From positions 1,798,001 to 1,862,000 of the forward strand of contig CP083650.1 in NCBI GenBank assembly GCA_020099315.1: a stretch of DNA of 64,000 nucleotides, given 5' to 3'. The DNA comes from Citrobacter europaeus (GTDB lineage: Bacteria > Pseudomonadota > Gammaproteobacteria > Enterobacterales > Enterobacteriaceae). Within the stretch, counting starts at the first letter, position 1; each line of letters starts with the position of its first letter. The notes under the pieces were generated by a model. That model searched no databases. It was not told the origin of the DNA and was given only the letters and a program-made list of their open reading frames with translations. Position numbers and translations under genes: made by a program. Below are positions 62,523 through 64,000 of this stretch, piece after piece.

Positions 62523-64000
62523 ATGTCCAGCTTGATTAATAACGCGATGAGTGGACTTAGCGCAGCGCAGGCCGCGTTGAATACCGCCAGTAATAACATC
62601 TCCAGCTATAACGTTGCCGGGTACACCCGCCAAACGACAATTATGGCGCAGGCGAACAGCACGCTGGGTGCGGGGGGCTGGGTTGGCAATGGCGTCTATG
62701 TTTCTGGCGTACAGCGCGAATATGATTCTTTTATCACGAATCAGTTGCGTGCAGCGCAGAACCAGAGCAGCGGCCTGACAACGCGCTATGAGCAAATGTC
62801 GAAAATCGACAATCTGCTTTCCAGTAAAACCAGTTCAATTTCCACCTCAATGCAGGGTTTTTTTACCAGCCTGCAGACGCTGGTCAGTAATGCAGAAGAC
62901 CCGGCTGCGCGTCAGGCACTGATTGGTAAAGCTGATGGTTTAGTGAATCAGTTCAGAACAACCGATCAGTATCTGCGCGATCAGGATAAGCAGGTCAATA
63001 CTGCGATCAAAGCCAGCGTAGATCAGATCAACAACTACTCAAAGCAGATTGCCAGCCTCAACGATCAGATTTCCCGTCTGACCGGCGTTGGCGCGGGCGC
63101 ATCGCCTAACGATCTACTCGATCAGCGTGACCAACTGGTTAGCGATCTGAACAAACTTGTCGGCGTTGAAGTCAGTGTCCAGGATGGCGGCACCTATAAC
63201 GTAACGATGGCGAACGGCTATTCACTGGTACAGGGCAGCAACGCCCGCCAACTGGCCGCAGTACCGTCCAGTGCCGATCCAACACGCACTACGGTTGCCT
63301 ATGTTGATGGCGTTGCCGGAAATGTTGAAATTCCTGAAAAACTCATTGATACCGGCTCATTGGGCGGTTTGATGACGTTCCGTTCTCAAGAGCTGGACCA
63401 GACGCGTAACACGCTGGGGCAACTGGCACTGGCGTTTGCCGATGCATTTAATACGCAGCATAAAGAAGGTTTTGATGCCAATGGTGATGCTGGTAAAGAC
63501 TTCTTTGCTATCGGCGGTCCATCTGTGCTCAGTAATACCAAAAATACTGGGACAGGGTCGTTAACTGCAAAAGTTACTGATAGCTCAGCAGTGCAGGCTA
63601 CTGATTACAATATTACTTTTGATGGTACTGACTGGCAGGTAACTCGCCTTGCAGATAATACCAGCTTTAAGGCGACCGTCACTGGTGGAAAAATGTCCTT
63701 TGATGGGCTGGAGATAACCGTAGGGGCGGGAGCGAAAGCGAATGATAGCTTTACGGTGAAGCCAGTGGGTAATGTCATTGTTGATATGAAAGTGGCTGTG
63801 ACTGATGAGTCGAAAATCGCCATGGCCGAAGTATCCAAAAATGATATCGATCCAGATAAGGATAAAGGGAAAAGCGATAACCGTAACGGCCAAAAATTGT
63901 TGGATCTGCAAACCAAAGCGACTGTCGGAAATAAAACCTTCAATGACGCGTACGCAACGCTGGTGAGCGATGTCGGGAATAAAACCGCTACCCTGAAAAC
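62523..64000 (+). CDS. flgK: Hook-filament junction protein FlgK (partial, runs off right edge)
   Basis: The first 492 codons are present, starting MSSLINNAMSGLSAAQAALN with NNISSYNVAGYTRQT. The frame stays open to the last base and ends within DVGNKTATLKT, shortly before the final coiled region. The full protein is expected to be near 550-560 residues. FlgK is the first junction protein between hook and filament and is exported with FlgN. AAGGAACC precedes the ATG. The late variable domain (about 335-450, with Thr, Asp and Lys-rich loops) differs most from E. coli. Confidence 0.96.
   Translation, partial: MSSLINNAMSGLSAAQAALNTASNNISSYNVAGYTRQTTIMAQANSTLGAGGWVGNGVYVSGVQREYDSFITNQLRAAQNQSSGLTTRYEQMSKIDNLLSSKTSSISTSMQGFFTSLQTLVSNAEDPAARQALIGKADGLVNQFRTTDQYLRDQDKQVNTAIKASVDQINNYSKQIASLNDQISRLTGVGAGASPNDLLDQRDQLVSDLNKLVGVEVSVQDGGTYNVTMANGYSLVQGSNARQLAAVPSSADPTRTTVAYVDGVAGNVEIPEKLIDTGSLGGLMTFRSQELDQTRNTLGQLALAFADAFNTQHKEGFDANGDAGKDFFAIGGPSVLSNTKNTGTGSLTAKVTDSSAVQATDYNITFDGTDWQVTRLADNTSFKATVTGGKMSFDGLEITVGAGAKANDSFTVKPVGNVIVDMKVAVTDESKIAMAEVSKNDIDPDKDKGKSDNRNGQKLLDLQTKATVGNKTFNDAYATLVSDVGNKTATLK

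Overview
The window is enterobacterial chromosome. Its backbone follows the Escherichia/Salmonella/Citrobacter gene order almost gene for gene: serX, ghrA, ycdXYZ, csgDEFG/csgBAC, ymdAB-clsC, opgC/opgGH, yceK, msyB, mdtG, lpxL, trhO, yceI, yceJ, yceO, solA, bssS, dinI, pyrC, then yceB, mdtH, rimJ, yceH, mviM, murJ, flgN, flgM, flgA and flgB to flgK. Protein lengths and recalled sequences fit Citrobacter or a close relative best. That assignment is inference; no species marker was tested.

Region 1 (1-16.9 kb) holds the end of an IclR-family regulator, tRNA-Ser(GGA), glyoxylate reductase GhrA, the PHP phosphatase YcdX with its chaperone-like partner YcdY, the membrane protein YcdZ, the complete divergent curli locus, the YmdB macrodomain protein with cardiolipin synthase ClsC, and the osmoregulated periplasmic glucan genes opgC and opgGH. 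Region 2 (17-27.5 kb) has an AT-rich gene for a membrane diguanylate cyclase placed between msyB and mdtG. Ordinary backbone follows, including a 37-residue yceO, a LexA box before dinI and a PurR-like box before pyrC.

Region 3 (27.8-47.4 kb) is the accessory part: a type VI secretion (T6SS) block between pyrC and yceB. It encodes baseplate and membrane-complex parts (TssK, TssL, TssM, TssF, TssG, TssJ), a VgrG, a DUF4123-type adaptor, a large VasX-like membrane-active effector, a PAAR tip and an unknown membrane protein. It also has three tandem immunity-like genes. No TssA, TssB, TssC, TssE, TssH/ClpV or Hcp gene is present, so the block can only work with parts encoded elsewhere. The immunity genes are the most unusual feature. 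They form about 918-bp tandem units, each starting with a 66-bp copy of the 3' end of the effector gene. The copies are nearly identical except for an AT-rich segment coding for the transmembrane hairpin, which differs in every copy.

Region 4 (47.4-64 kb) returns to backbone (yceB, mdtH, rimJ, yceH, mviM, murJ). The grxB gene usually found between yceB and mdtH is absent. The flagellar flg cluster then runs to the right edge, where flgK is cut off. Sigma-28 promoters precede flgM and flgK. Curli, cyclic-di-GMP signalling, glucans, T6SS and flagella make this a surface and lifestyle-switch neighbourhood.
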